A stretch of DNA of 64,000 nucleotides from Bacteroidaceae bacterium (GCA_017466065.1 JAFTUV010000017.1:124001-188000); one strand, 5' to 3'. Shown: positions 52,713 to 62,728, numbered from the stretch's first letter. Made by a program: numbers and translations. Notes: a model not told the origin generated them from the sequence alone.

Positions 52713-53933
52713 ATGAATTTTGCAAATTTGTTCAAAATAGCATTACGGGCCATTGCCGGCAACAAGTTGCGTGCCTTTCTCACGATGCTTGGAATTATCA
52801 TAGGTGTTGCATCGGTAATAACGATGCTCGCCATCGGGCAAGGCTCGAAGCGCAGCATACAGGCGCAAATATCGGAAATGGGGTCTAATATGATTATGAT
52901 ACACCCCGGTGGCGACCGTCGTGGAGGAGTGCGACAGAACAGTGCGGATATGCAGACTCTCAAACTCGAAGATTACGAAAGTATAATGCACGAGGCGCAG
53001 TTGCTGTCGGCCGTGAGCCCAAGCGTGAACAGTTCGGGACAGCTAATACGCGGTAACCATAATACCCCCACTACCATCTATGGAATAAGCGAGGACCATC
53101 TTGCCATACGCCAGCTTGAAATACTCGATGGTGAAATGTTCGGCGAGCAGGATATTAAAACCGCTTCAAAAGTGTGCCTGCTTGGTAAAACCGTGATTGA
53201 GGAACTTTTCCCCGACGGCGAGGACCCTGTGGGCAAAGTTGTACGTTTCAACAGCATTCCGTTCACGGTTGTGGGAACGCTGGTACCCAAAGGATATAAC
53301 AGTATGGGACACGACCAAGATAACATTGTGCTTGCGCCATACACAAGTGTGATGAAACGCATTCTCGCAATAACCCATCTGCAAGGCATAAATGCTTCGG
53401 CCATAGAAGAGGAACTGACCGATAAAGCGATTGAGGAGGTTACGGCCATTCTGCGGCGCAACCACAAACTTGCCGATGGGCAACCCGACAATTTCACCAT
53501 ACGCTCGCAACAGGAGTTGAGCGAAATGATGAACAGCACCACAGATATGATGACTATACTGCTCGGCTGTGTAGCCGGAATTTCGCTTGTGGTGGGAGGC
53601 ATTGGTATTATGAATATTATGTATGTGTCGGTTACCGAGCGCACAAAGGAAATTGGCCTGCGTATGTCGGTGGGCGCACGCGGCATTGATATTTTGAGCC
53701 AGTTTCTCATTGAGGCCATACTCATCAGCATTACCGGCGGTATTATAGGTGTGCTTGTGGGTGCAGGCTGTTCCTATCTTGTGAAGATAATTGCAGCTTG
53801 GCCGGTGTATATACAGCCGTGGAGCGTGGTTTTGAGTTTTGCTGTGTGCACGTTCACAGGCATATTCTTCGGATGGTACCCGGCAAAGAAGGCTGCCGAT
53901 TTAGACCCGATTGAGGCTATAAGGTATGAGTAG
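52713..53933 (+). CDS. macB: MacB-type FtsX-like permease
   Basis: The 406-residue protein has an N-terminal membrane helix (LRAFLTMLGIIIGVASVITM), a periplasmic MacB_PCD domain (about residues 45-260) and three further helices (VAGISLVVGGIGIMNIMYVS, IEAILISITGGIIGVLVGAG, VVLSFAVCTFTGIFFGWYPA). The ending DLDPIEAIRYE is the classic FtsX-family C-terminus. With the ATPase, adaptor and TolC it forms a tripartite exporter; the cargo could be macrolides, peptides or lipoproteins. The operon ends at 53951-53993. Confidence 0.94.
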   Translation: MNFANLFKIALRAIAGNKLRAFLTMLGIIIGVASVITMLAIGQGSKRSIQAQISEMGSNMIMIHPGGDRRGGVRQNSADMQTLKLEDYESIMHEAQLLSAVSPSVNSSGQLIRGNHNTPTTIYGISEDHLAIRQLEILDGEMFGEQDIKTASKVCLLGKTVIEELFPDGEDPVGKVVRFNSIPFTVVGTLVPKGYNSMGHDQDNIVLAPYTSVMKRILAITHLQGINASAIEEELTDKAIEEVTAILRRNHKLADGQPDNFTIRSQQELSEMMNSTTDMMTILLGCVAGISLVVGGIGIMNIMYVSVTERTKEIGLRMSVGARGIDILSQFLIEAILISITGGIIGVLVGAGCSYLVKIIAAWPVYIQPWSVVLSFAVCTFTGIFFGWYPAKKAADLDPIEAIRYE

Positions 53934-53950
53934 GATGCGTGGTGTCGTTA

Positions 53951-53993
53951 ACAACGAAAAAGGGTGCAGGAATTCTACACCCTTTTTCGTTGT
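53951..53993. terminator. Bidirectional terminator between the efflux operon and glnN
   Basis: ACAACGAAAAAGGGTG (53951-53966) pairs exactly with CACCCTTTTTCGTTGT (53978-53993). The A-run on one arm and T-run on the other serve both directions. Confidence 0.85.
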
Positions 53994-54006
53994 TGCGTGT
54001 AACTGA

Positions 54007-56190
54007 TTAACAGAAGAAAAGGAGCTCGCGATATTTGGGAAGTGTCCACAATTCGTTATCCACAACAAGTTCGAGTTTGTCGATGTGTGCGCGTATCTCT
54101 TCGAGCATAGGAGCCACGGTGTCGTGGTAGGCGATGGCTTTGTCTCGCTCGGTTGCTATTTTGTTGGCTACTTTGCGGCGTTCAACCATTTCGGCTACGA
54201 GGCGGCGTATTTCGGACACGCGCATTGCCATCTCTTTTACCAAAGAGATATTCTCGGCCGATAGTTTGTCGCCCTCTTCCTTGCCGATTACCTGTTCCAT
54301 TTTTATTACATTGTCCAGAAGGGAACTTTGGTATTTTGTTGCGGTGGGAATTATGTGGTTAAGAGCAAGGTCGCCAAGCACACGAGCCTCTATTTGCACT
54401 TTTTTCGTGTACATTTCCCACTTAATTTCGTTGCGGGCACGAAGCTCTGTTTCGGTCATTACCTCCATTGAACGGAACATTTCAACGCTCTCTTTGTCGA
54501 GGTAGCGGTCGAATACCAACGGGGCACTTGCTTCGCAATCGAGCCCGCGCTTCATTGCTTCGCGACGCCACTCGTCGGAGTAGCCGTTACCGTCGAAACG
54601 CACAGGCTTGCTGTATTTTATATACTTACGGATTATTTTCACAAGCGCATCTTCCTTGGTGGCTCCACGTTCTATGAGGGTGTCTACCTCTTTTTTGAAG
54701 ATTGTGAGCTGCTCGGCCATTGCTGTATTGAGAGCAATCATTGCGCTTGCACAATTGGCCTCGGAGCCTACGGCGCGAAATTCGAAACGGTTGCCGGTGA
54801 AGGCAAATGGCGAAGTGCGGTTGCGGTCGGTGTTGTCTATCATTATCTCGGGAAGGGCCGGAATGTTGAGGCGTAGCTCGCGCTTGCTCAGGATTTTCAC
54901 AACATCGTCGGTTGTTTCCATATGGTCGAGAATGGACGAGAGGTGTGAGCCCAAGAAACTCGATATTATAGCCGGTGGTGCCTCGGCTGCGCCCAGACGG
55001 TGCGCATTGGCCGCCGACATTATGCTGGCTTTAAGCAGGCCGTTGTGACGATAAATGGCTGCAAGGGTGTTCACGACAAAGGTGATGAAACGCAGGTTGT
55101 CTTTGTCGGTCTTTCCGGGGGCCATAAGCAGTGTGCCGGTGTCTGTTCCCAACGACCAGTTATTGTGCTTTCCCGAGCCGTTAACACCTTTGAACGGTTT
55201 TTCGTGCAGCAACACGCGGAAGCCGTGGCGACGGGCAACCTCTTTCATCAGTGCCATTATGAGCATATTATGGTCAACGGCAAGGTTACACTCTTCGTAG
55301 ATGGGTGCAAGCTCGAATTGGTTGGGGGCTGCTTCGTTGTGACACGTTTTTGCCGGAATACCCAACTTCATTGCCTCTATTTCAAGATCTTTCATAAAGG
55401 CTGCCACACGGGCGGGAATTGAACCGAAATAGTGGTCTTCGAGCTGTTGGTTCTTTGCGCTGTCGTGCCCCATAAGGGTGCGGCCGGTGAGCAATAGGTC
55501 GGGACGGGCAAGCAACATTCCTTCGTCGACAAGGAAATACTCTTGTTCCCATCCAAGATAAGTGGTTACTTTCTTTACATTCTTGTCGAAGTAACGGCAC
55601 ACTTCGGTTGCTGCCTTGTCGACTGCACGGAGCGATTTTAGCAACGGGGCTTTATAGTCGAGAGCCTCGCCGGTGTAGGATATAAAGACGGTGGGAATAC
55701 ACAATGTGTCGCCTATGAGAAAGGCCGGCGAGGTGGGGTCCCAAGCACTGTATCCGCGGGCTTCAAAGGTGGAGCGTATTCCGCCGTTGGGGAACGATGA
55801 TGCATCGGGCTCTTGTTGCACGAGCAGCTTGCCCGAAAATTCTTCGAGCACCCCACCCTTTCCATCGTGTTCTATGAAGGCATCGTGTTTCTCGGCTGTT
55901 GTCTCGGTGAGGGGGTGGAACCAATGGGTGTAGTGCGTGGCACCATTGTCCACGGCCCAACGTTTCATTCCTTCGGCCACAGCATCGGCCATAGAACTGT
56001 CGAAAGTGGCACCGTTGTCTATTACATCGACGAGGTTATTGTAAATTTCTTTCGGGAGGTATTTATACATTTTCTCGCGGTTAAACACCTTTACCGCATA
56101 ATAATCGGAGGGGCGTTCCGCACTGTCGGGAACATCTACTGCGCTTTTGGCAAAAGCGGCTGTAATAACTTCGAATCGGAGTTTTGACAT
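54007..56190 (-). CDS. glnN: Glutamine synthetase type III
   Basis: The 727-residue length matches GSIII (GlnN), which is much larger than GSI. The catalytic core has YLGWEQEYFLVDE, NEAAPNQFELAPIYEECNLA (glutamate/ATP site) and VNGSGKHNNWS (GSIII signature KHNNWS), and FRAVGSEANCASAMIALN. It makes glutamine from glutamate and ammonia with ATP as a hexamer or dodecamer. GSIII is the main or only GS in many Bacteroidales. It has a perfect consensus promoter at 56278-56308. Confidence 0.97.
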   Translation of the reverse strand: MSKLRFEVITAAFAKSAVDVPDSAERPSDYYAVKVFNREKMYKYLPKEIYNNLVDVIDNGATFDSSMADAVAEGMKRWAVDNGATHYTHWFHPLTETTAEKHDAFIEHDGKGGVLEEFSGKLLVQQEPDASSFPNGGIRSTFEARGYSAWDPTSPAFLIGDTLCIPTVFISYTGEALDYKAPLLKSLRAVDKAATEVCRYFDKNVKKVTTYLGWEQEYFLVDEGMLLARPDLLLTGRTLMGHDSAKNQQLEDHYFGSIPARVAAFMKDLEIEAMKLGIPAKTCHNEAAPNQFELAPIYEECNLAVDHNMLIMALMKEVARRHGFRVLLHEKPFKGVNGSGKHNNWSLGTDTGTLLMAPGKTDKDNLRFITFVVNTLAAIYRHNGLLKASIMSAANAHRLGAAEAPPAIISSFLGSHLSSILDHMETTDDVVKILSKRELRLNIPALPEIMIDNTDRNRTSPFAFTGNRFEFRAVGSEANCASAMIALNTAMAEQLTIFKKEVDTLIERGATKEDALVKIIRKYIKYSKPVRFDGNGYSDEWRREAMKRGLDCEASAPLVFDRYLDKESVEMFRSMEVMTETELRARNEIKWEMYTKKVQIEARVLGDLALNHIIPTATKYQSSLLDNVIKMEQVIGKEEGDKLSAENISLVKEMAMRVSEIRRLVAEMVERRKVANKIATERDKAIAYHDTVAPMLEEIRAHIDKLELVVDNELWTLPKYRELLFFC

Positions 56191-56277
56191 TATACCTTAT
56201 TTTAAGAAGTGGTTTTTGAGAGCCACCTGTTTTTAACTGTTGTAAAATTTACTTTTTGACATTTTATTATGCCGATG

Positions 56278-56308
56278 CAAATATAGTGCACAATAGCTAA
56301 AAGACAAA
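56278..56308 (-). promoter_or_regulatory. Promoter of glnN
   Basis: On the minus strand, TTTG (56308-56305), a 19-nt spacer and TATATTTG (56285-56278) fully match the Bacteroidota consensus. The leader is about 85 nt. The rest of the 56191-56708 gap is AT-rich, with A/T runs and short inverted stretches, and no gene or further motif I can support apart from the nagA -7 box. Confidence 0.7.
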
Positions 56309-56631
56309 GTTTTTCACAAAAAAAGAGGTTCCAACAAGGCGTTTTTCACAAAAACAGCTTCCCTTTTTGGAAAAACGGTACCTGTTTTTGGATTTACGGA
56401 CGCAAAAATTGGGGTAATTTCAAAAAACGCCGCATTTTTAAAGAATTTGACAAAATTGCAGCAATTATCCAATTTTAGACTACAAAATGAAATAAAATAT
56501 ATACTATCTGCAAAAAAGTAATATTCAACAAGGGTGATCGCAAAGGGCAGGTTACACAAAAAATACTGCCTAATGTGAAAATATGTAATAAAATTATTGC
56601 AAAAAGGCTTTAATTTAAATTTAAAATTAAA

Positions 56632-56639
56632 TAACTTTG
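56632..56639 (+). promoter_or_regulatory. -7 box of nagA
   Basis: TAACTTTG, 69 nt before the nagA ATG, matches TAnnTTTG. No -33 TTG is found at the usual distance. Confidence 0.45.
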
Positions 56640-56708
56640 TGGCTGTGGTGCCCTACACATAGGTTGCCATTATAAGGAAAAACACTATAAATTAAACCAT
56701 AAATTATT

Positions 56709-57872
56709 ATGCTTACGCAGATTATAAATGCGAAAATTCTTACACCACAAGGTTGGTTGAAGGATGGTTCTGTTATCATTAGGGATAACAAGATTTTGGA
56801 GGTTACCAACTGCGACCTTGCAGTAATCGGTGCCGAGGTTATTGATGCAAAAGGCATGTTTGTTGTGCCCGGCGGTGTTGAAATTCACATACACGGCGGT
56901 GGTGGCGGCGACTTTATGGAGGGCACCGAAGAGGCTTTCCGCACGGCCATCAATGCCCATATGAAGCACGGAACAACAAGTATATTCCCCACTCTCTCAT
57001 CTTCTACCGTGCCTATGATTGAGGCTGCCGCAGAAACCTGTACAAAATTGATGGCCGAGCCTAACAGCCCCGTGCTTGGCTTGCACTTGGAGGGCCACTA
57101 TCTTAATATGAAGATGGCCGGCGGACAGTTGCCCGAAAATATCAAGGACCCCGATCCTAACGAATATATCCCATTGGTTGAAAAATGGGATTGTATCAAA
57201 CGTTGGGACGCTGCCCCCGAGCTTCCCGGTGCAATGCAGTTTGGCAAATATATAACTTCAAAAGGTATTTTGGCTTCGGTGGCTCACACACAGGCCGAAT
57301 ATGACGATATTCACTCGGCACACGAGAATGGTTACACTCACGCCACACACTTCTACAATGCTATGCCCGGTTTCCACAAACGCCGCGAGTATAAATACGA
57401 AGGTACTGTCGAGAGTATCTATCTGCACGAGGATATGACCGTTGAGGTTGTTGCCGACGGTATTCACGTTCCTCCCACAATCTTGCGCCTTGTTCACAGA
57501 ATAAAGGGTGTGGAAAAGGCTTGCGTCATTACCGATGCTCTTGCCTGTGCCGCCAGCGACAGCACAACCGCATTCGACCCTCGCGTAATAATTGAGGATG
57601 GCGTGTGCAAACTTGCCGACCGCACAGCTCTTGCCGGCAGTGTGGCTACAATGGACCGCCTTATCCGTACATTGGTGCAGAAGGCCGAAATTCCTTTGGA
57701 AGATGCTATCCGTATGGCCTCGGAAACTCCTTCGAAGATTATGGGTGTTTACGACCGCAAGGGTTCTTTGCAGAAGGATAAGGATGCCGACATTATGATT
57801 CTTGACGAGAATCTGAATATCCGTGCCGTTTGGGCTATGGGTAAACTTGTCGAGGGTACATACAATCTTTAA
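56709..57872 (+). CDS. nagA: N-acetylglucosamine-6-phosphate deacetylase
   Basis: The 387-residue amidohydrolase removes acetate from GlcNAc-6-phosphate. The metal-binding part has GGVEIHIHGGGGGDFMEGTE, the HLEGHYLNMKMAGG segment with the metal-site Glu, VAHTQAEYDD and ATHFYNAMPGFHKR. The catalytic Asp is in the VITDALACAAS region and the end LDENLNIRAVWAMGKL is typical. It feeds amino sugars from peptidoglycan or host glycans into metabolism. It is monocistronic with a terminator at 57901-57932. Confidence 0.95.
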   Translation: MLTQIINAKILTPQGWLKDGSVIIRDNKILEVTNCDLAVIGAEVIDAKGMFVVPGGVEIHIHGGGGGDFMEGTEEAFRTAINAHMKHGTTSIFPTLSSSTVPMIEAAAETCTKLMAEPNSPVLGLHLEGHYLNMKMAGGQLPENIKDPDPNEYIPLVEKWDCIKRWDAAPELPGAMQFGKYITSKGILASVAHTQAEYDDIHSAHENGYTHATHFYNAMPGFHKRREYKYEGTVESIYLHEDMTVEVVADGIHVPPTILRLVHRIKGVEKACVITDALACAASDSTTAFDPRVIIEDGVCKLADRTALAGSVATMDRLIRTLVQKAEIPLEDAIRMASETPSKIMGVYDRKGSLQKDKDADIMILDENLNIRAVWAMGKLVEGTYNL

Positions 57873-57900
57873 TATAAGTACCTACACAAATAGCTCCACA

Positions 57901-57932
57901 GGGAGAGGAAGTTTGTTTCCTCTCCCTTTTTT
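57901..57932 (+). terminator. Terminator of nagA
   Basis: GGGAGAGGAA (57901-57910) pairs with TTCCTCTCCC (57917-57926), with a 6-nt loop, followed by TTTTTT. Confidence 0.88.
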
Positions 57933-58049
57933 CATAAATACCACCCTCGCTCACCTGAACAAACAGAAACTGCTGCTTGTTATTATATATAAATTAAATT
58001 TATTAGTAAATATTGTAACAAATAATGTGGCGAAAGAGGATTTTATAAT

Positions 58050-58057
58050 TATCTTCG
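58050..58057 (+). promoter_or_regulatory. -7 box of the M3 peptidase gene
   Basis: TATCTTCG followed by CA, 20 nt before the start codon; same sequence as the -7 boxes of the M16, ribE and NhaC-type genes. Confidence 0.4.
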
Positions 58058-58077
58058 CATAATTTTAGAACATTAAT

Positions 58078-60156
58078 ATGAGTAGTTTAAACGATAGCAT
58101 AATAGAGAATAACCCCTTTTGCTCGCCCTACAATACACCGTTCGATTCAATACCGTTCGACAGAATAGCATTAGAGCATTTTATACCCGCACTGAAAGAG
58201 GGAATAAGAAGGGAGCAGGAGAATATTGACAATATTTGTCGCAACACCGGGCCTGCCACTTTCGAAAATACCATTACGGCCTATGAGAACAGCGGCCGGA
58301 TGATAAGTGATGTATTATGCGCATTCAATGCCATAATATATTCACACAGCAACGACAAGTTGGTGGAAGTGGAGAGCGAATTGCAACAATTATACACCGA
58401 GCATAGGAACAACGTAACGCTTAACGAAACTCTGTTTGCCCGCATAAAGAGCGTTTACGACAACACTCCCCGCACACTGACCGGCGAACAGGAGAGACTT
58501 CTCGAAGATATATACACGGGCTTTGTGAGAGCCGGTGCCAACCTCAAAGGCGAGGAACGCAACGAATATCGCCGTTTGAGCAAGGAACTCACACTGCTGT
58601 CACTGAAATTTCAGGAAAACATCATCAAAGACACCGATGCATTCACCCTGCTTGTCACAAACAAGGAGGATATTGAAGGATTGCCGGCCGACCTTGTGGA
58701 AACTGCAAAGAAAAGTGCAGAGGAGAATGGCAAAGAGGGGTGGTTGTTCACACTGCACCGCCCCAGCTATCTGCCGTTCATCACATTCTGCAAGAACCGT
58801 GAACTGCGTCGGCAGATGTATATGGAGTACAGCACCATCGGCGCAAAGGGGAACGAGCACGACAATCGCAACATTGTAAAAGAGATTGTGAATGCACGCT
58901 TGCAGTTTGCGCATCTGTTGGGTTATAATACATACAGCGATTATGTTCTTGCCGAGCGTATGGCACAGACAACCGATGCTGTATTTTCGATGCTCGGCAA
59001 GCTCACTTGGAGTTATCTGCCCGCTGCACGCAAGGATGTTGACGAGGTAAAGGATTTTGCAGCAGAATGCGAAGGTGAAGAGTTCAGTTTCGAGCCTTGG
59101 GACTTTGCCTACTACTCCGAAAAACTTAAAGAGAAGAAATATAATTTGAGCGACGAGCAGGTGCGCCCCTATCTTAACCTCGACCAAGCTATATATGGGG
59201 CTTTTTATCTTGCTACCAGACTATACGGAATAAATTTCAAACAGAACCACGACATTCCGACATTCAACCCCGATGTAAAAGTGTGGGAGGTATATGACTA
59301 CGACGGCAGGTACCTCGCACTGCTCTATTGCGACTTTTATGCACGCAAGGGCAAGCACGCTGGTGCTTGGATGGACTCCATAAAGGCACAATATCGCGAT
59401 GCCGACGGCACCGACCATCGGCCTCACATCACACTTTCGACAAATTTCCGCAAGCCTCTGCCGGGGAAACCCACACTGCTGAACTTTGACGAACTGAACA
59501 CTCTGTTGCACGAATTCGGGCACTGCTTGCACGGCATTCTCTCGGATGTGACATACGCAAGCCTTTGCAGCCCCAATGTATTGTGGGACTTTGTGGAAAT
59601 GCCTTCACAGATTATGGAGAACTACACCACCGAAGAGGAGTTCTTGAAGGCATTTGCTTTTCACCACGAAACAGGTGAGACAATTCCCGCTTCTATGCTC
59701 GACAAGATACGGGAGGCACGCACCTTCCGCGCAGCCTATCAATGCATACGTCAAGTGGGGCTGGGGCTCACCGACCAAGCGTGGCACAATATTTCGGAGC
59801 CGTTCGATGGCGATGTTCTCGAATATGAGCATCAGGCAACAGCGGCAATAAGATTGTTGCCTGTTAAAAAAGAAGTGGGAATAACTCCGCAGTTCAGTCA
59901 CATAATGTCGGGGGGCTATGCAGCCGGATATTACAGTTACAAATGGGCAGAAATGCTCGACGCCGACGCATTCTCACGTTTCAAGGAGGAGGGCGTGCTG
60001 AATATGAAGGTGGCACAGTCGTTCCGCGACAACATTCTTTCAAAAGGGAACACCGGGCATCCGATGGAGTTGTATATGCGTTTCCGTGGGCACAGGCCGC
60101 AAATTGAACCACTCTTGGAACGCGACGGCATAAAGACTATCTGTCCGCATTTATAA
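58078..60156 (+). CDS. M3-family zinc metallopeptidase (Dcp/oligopeptidase A-like)
   Basis: The 692-residue thimet-type peptidase has the zinc motif HEFGH (in LLHEFGHCLHG) and the downstream Glu region FVEMPSQIMENY, with MSGGYAAGYYSYKWAEMLDA near the C-terminus. It cleaves short peptides, as dipeptidyl carboxypeptidase or oligopeptidase A. There is no signal peptide, so it is probably cytoplasmic (some Bacteroidota Dcp are exported). It has its own -7 box and is followed at 23 nt by the DUF4847 lipoprotein, possibly in one operon. Confidence 0.93.
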   Translation: MSSLNDSIIENNPFCSPYNTPFDSIPFDRIALEHFIPALKEGIRREQENIDNICRNTGPATFENTITAYENSGRMISDVLCAFNAIIYSHSNDKLVEVESELQQLYTEHRNNVTLNETLFARIKSVYDNTPRTLTGEQERLLEDIYTGFVRAGANLKGEERNEYRRLSKELTLLSLKFQENIIKDTDAFTLLVTNKEDIEGLPADLVETAKKSAEENGKEGWLFTLHRPSYLPFITFCKNRELRRQMYMEYSTIGAKGNEHDNRNIVKEIVNARLQFAHLLGYNTYSDYVLAERMAQTTDAVFSMLGKLTWSYLPAARKDVDEVKDFAAECEGEEFSFEPWDFAYYSEKLKEKKYNLSDEQVRPYLNLDQAIYGAFYLATRLYGINFKQNHDIPTFNPDVKVWEVYDYDGRYLALLYCDFYARKGKHAGAWMDSIKAQYRDADGTDHRPHITLSTNFRKPLPGKPTLLNFDELNTLLHEFGHCLHGILSDVTYASLCSPNVLWDFVEMPSQIMENYTTEEEFLKAFAFHHETGETIPASMLDKIREARTFRAAYQCIRQVGLGLTDQAWHNISEPFDGDVLEYEHQATAAIRLLPVKKEVGITPQFSHIMSGGYAAGYYSYKWAEMLDADAFSRFKEEGVLNMKVAQSFRDNILSKGNTGHPMELYMRFRGHRPQIEPLLERDGIKTICPHL

Positions 60157-60179
60157 ATTATAATAGAAGTTTTTACACG

Positions 60180-60611
60180 ATGAAACAGTTTTTGAGAATT
60201 ACAGCAGGATTTATATTGGCAATGACAATGTCACTCACATTTACAGCGTGTGACAATGACGATGATTTAGAGGAAATCTTCACCGGCAAGGCTTGGAACC
60301 TTACATTCATTCAGAATGGAGTAGAAAGGATTGTTCCGCAGGAAGAGGGCTACACACTAATCTTCAACAATGCAACATTCCTCTTCACCACCCCCGCCGC
60401 TGCAACGATAAACGGTAATTGGTATGCCGACGGAGAAGCACGCACATTCGGCTGTAACGAAATTATAACAAGTGGTGATATTGAGAATGATGCTGTGGCT
60501 GACGCTGTGCTGAAAATACTGAAAAACTCGGTTATGTATAACGGTGATGCCAACTGGATACAGATTGTGGAACAGCCCGGCAATATTTATATGCAATTTT
60601 ATAACAGATAA
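60180..60611 (+). CDS. DUF4847-like lipoprotein
   Basis: The 143-residue protein has a lipoprotein signal (ITAGFILAMTMSLTFTAC) followed by acidic DNDDDLEEIF. The mature part resembles the DUF4847 family (GKAWNLTFIQNG, NNATFLF, NGNWYADGEARTF). It is probably an outer- or inner-membrane lipoprotein of unknown role. The dCMP deaminase gene starts 2 nt after its stop, so they are likely cotranscribed. Confidence 0.75.
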   Translation: MKQFLRITAGFILAMTMSLTFTACDNDDDLEEIFTGKAWNLTFIQNGVERIVPQEEGYTLIFNNATFLFTTPAAATINGNWYADGEARTFGCNEIITSGDIENDAVADAVLKILKNSVMYNGDANWIQIVEQPGNIYMQFYNR

Positions 60612-60613
60612 CT

Positions 60614-61057
60614 ATGACAAACAGCGAAAAACAGAGAATACTCGATTGGAGATATATGCGTATGGCTATTATATGGGCCGAGAATTCCTATTGCCAACGC
60701 CGCAAGGTGGGCGCACTCATAGTTAAGGATAAGATGATTATATCGGACGGATACAACGGCACTCCTTCGGGATTCGAAAATGTGTGCGAAGATGAAGATG
60801 GGCTCACAAAGCCATACGTGTTGCACGCCGAGGCCAATGCTATTACCAAAATTGCACGTTCCAACAACAATAGCGAGGGGGCAACTCTGTATGTAACCAC
60901 TTCGCCCTGTATCGAGTGCTCGAAACTTATAATTCAGGCAGGAATAAAGCGCGTTGTATATTTTAACGAGTACCGCATTACCGACGGGCTCGACCTTTTA
61001 AAAAGAGTGGGAGTGGAGGTTGTGCATTTGACCGAGGAGGAAGAAGAGGGAAAATAG
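60614..61057 (+). CDS. dCMP deaminase-like protein (ComEB family)
   Basis: The 147-residue zinc deaminase has HAEANAI (His and catalytic Glu) and the PCIECSKL motif (PCxxC) that binds zinc. The VGALIVKDKMIISDGYNGTP segment matches the deoxycytidylate deaminase family. It converts dCMP to dUMP for thymidylate synthesis. It lies 2 nt after the DUF4847 gene and 25 nt before the processing protease. Confidence 0.92.
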   Translation: MTNSEKQRILDWRYMRMAIIWAENSYCQRRKVGALIVKDKMIISDGYNGTPSGFENVCEDEDGLTKPYVLHAEANAITKIARSNNNSEGATLYVTTSPCIECSKLIIQAGIKRVVYFNEYRITDGLDLLKRVGVEVVHLTEEEEEGK

Positions 61058-61082
61058 AACTTTATACAAGAGCAAGGAGATT

Positions 61083-62693
61083 ATGAAAAAGTTTGCACCT
61101 ACCCTATTGGTTTTTTTCACGTTGCTCGGGTTTATTGCCGGCATTTATATATCGCAGGGAAAGGGAAGTACCATTATTGTTTCGACCCCGGGAAGCACAA
61201 AAGTCGACGAACTTGTGCGGCTTATGCAGAATAATTATGTGGACACGCTCAATGTCGATGATATAATTGAAAAGGCGATGCCCAAGATTCTCGATGAATT
61301 AGACCCGCACAGCACATATATCCCGGCAAAAGAGTTAGAGGCTACCAATGCCGACCTTGCCAGCAGTTTCAGTGGAATAGGCATACGTTTCTTGATACAG
61401 GAGGATACCATAAACATTACCGATGTAATAAGAGGCGGCCCATCGGAGGCTGTGGGATTGCTTGCCGGAGATTGCATTGTGATGGTAAACGACACGCTGT
61501 TCGTGGGCAAGGCCTGCACACAGGATGCTGCAATGAAGAAGCTGAAAGGTCCCAAGGGCACAAAGGTGAAGGTGAGTGTGAAACGCTTTGGCGAGCCCGA
61601 CCTGCTGCACTTTAATATTGTGCGAGGAGAAATTCCAATGGAGAGTATCGAGGCGGCATATATAATAGATGGCAAGTGGGGCTATGTGCAGGTGGAACGT
61701 TTCGCCGAAAATACGTTTGCCGAATTTATTTTGGCTATGGCACGTTTCCTGCACGGTGGTTGCAAGGGTGTCATCATTGATGTGCGTGGCAACGGTGGCG
61801 GTTACCTTGGTGTTGCGTTGCAGATGGCCAATGAGTTTCTGCATCGGGGCGATATTATAGTGTACACCGAGGGAGAAAATTCTCCCCGCAACATTGAGTA
61901 TGCCAACGGGCGAGGCAATTTCCCCGAAATTCCTTTGGTGGTCCTCACCGATGAAACCTCGGCCTCGGCAAGCGAGATTATAGCCGGCACCATACAGGAC
62001 AACGACAGAGGCACAATCATCGGCCGCCGCACATTTGGCAAGGGGCTTGTGCAGCAACCGTTTGAGTTCAAGGATGGCTCGGCTGTGAGGCTGACCATTG
62101 CCCGATACTACACGCCGTCGGGGCGGTGTATTCAAAAGCCTTACAAGAACGGCGAGGGAAAGGAGTATGAAATGGATATAATAAACCGTTACGAAAGGGG
62201 TGAGTTCTTCTCGCAGGACAGCATACACCAGAATGACAGCCTTGTCTATAAGACCGGGCTCGGGCGCACGGTGTATGGCGGAGGAGGTATTATGCCCGAT
62301 ATTTTCGTACCGAGCGACACTACCCGATTCACGCCCTACATAAGCGAGGTTTCACGCAAACGGTTGTTCTCTATTTTTGCATTCAAATACAGTAAAGAGA
62401 ACCGCAGGAAGCTCGAAACATTCTCCACTTATGAGGAAATGGTGAAGCATCTGTCGACACAGGGTGTCGTGGAGAAGTTCATTGCTTTTGCCAAAGAGAA
62501 AGGCATTGAGCCGCCTGTAACACAATTGGAGCAGAACCGTAAAATGATTTACGAGATTTTGAATTCCAATATAATATACGATATTTTAGGAATGTTGGAG
62601 CACGTTAAATATGTAAATCTCACCGATGAAACGGTGTTGAAGGCTGTCGAGGTGCTTGAAAATGGCGATGCGTTTCCAAAAAAAGAGGAATGA
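61083..62693 (+). CDS. C-terminal processing protease (S41 family, CtpA-like)
   Basis: The 536-residue protein has an N-terminal signal/anchor helix (TLLVFFTLLGFIAGIYISQ), a PDZ domain (about residues 90-185, SSFSGIGIRFLIQEDTINIT) and an S41 protease domain with the catalytic Ser295 in ETSASASE and Lys320 in TFGKG. It cleaves the C-terminal tails of periplasmic or membrane proteins. It is the active counterpart of the degenerate S41-type lipoprotein at 24017-25243. It is probably cotranscribed with the dCMP deaminase. Confidence 0.94.
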   Translation: MKKFAPTLLVFFTLLGFIAGIYISQGKGSTIIVSTPGSTKVDELVRLMQNNYVDTLNVDDIIEKAMPKILDELDPHSTYIPAKELEATNADLASSFSGIGIRFLIQEDTINITDVIRGGPSEAVGLLAGDCIVMVNDTLFVGKACTQDAAMKKLKGPKGTKVKVSVKRFGEPDLLHFNIVRGEIPMESIEAAYIIDGKWGYVQVERFAENTFAEFILAMARFLHGGCKGVIIDVRGNGGGYLGVALQMANEFLHRGDIIVYTEGENSPRNIEYANGRGNFPEIPLVVLTDETSASASEIIAGTIQDNDRGTIIGRRTFGKGLVQQPFEFKDGSAVRLTIARYYTPSGRCIQKPYKNGEGKEYEMDIINRYERGEFFSQDSIHQNDSLVYKTGLGRTVYGGGGIMPDIFVPSDTTRFTPYISEVSRKRLFSIFAFKYSKENRRKLETFSTYEEMVKHLSTQGVVEKFIAFAKEKGIEPPVTQLEQNRKMIYEILNSNIIYDILGMLEHVKYVNLTDETVLKAVEVLENGDAFPKKEE

Positions 62694-62720
62694 ATAAGTA
62701 AAAAGCGATTAAATAATATT

Positions 62721-62728
62721 TATATTTG
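62721..62728 (+). promoter_or_regulatory. -7 box upstream of the nucleotidyltransferase-kinase gene
   Basis: TATATTTG followed by CA; the predicted leader is about 105 nt. No -33 element is obvious. Confidence 0.45.
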
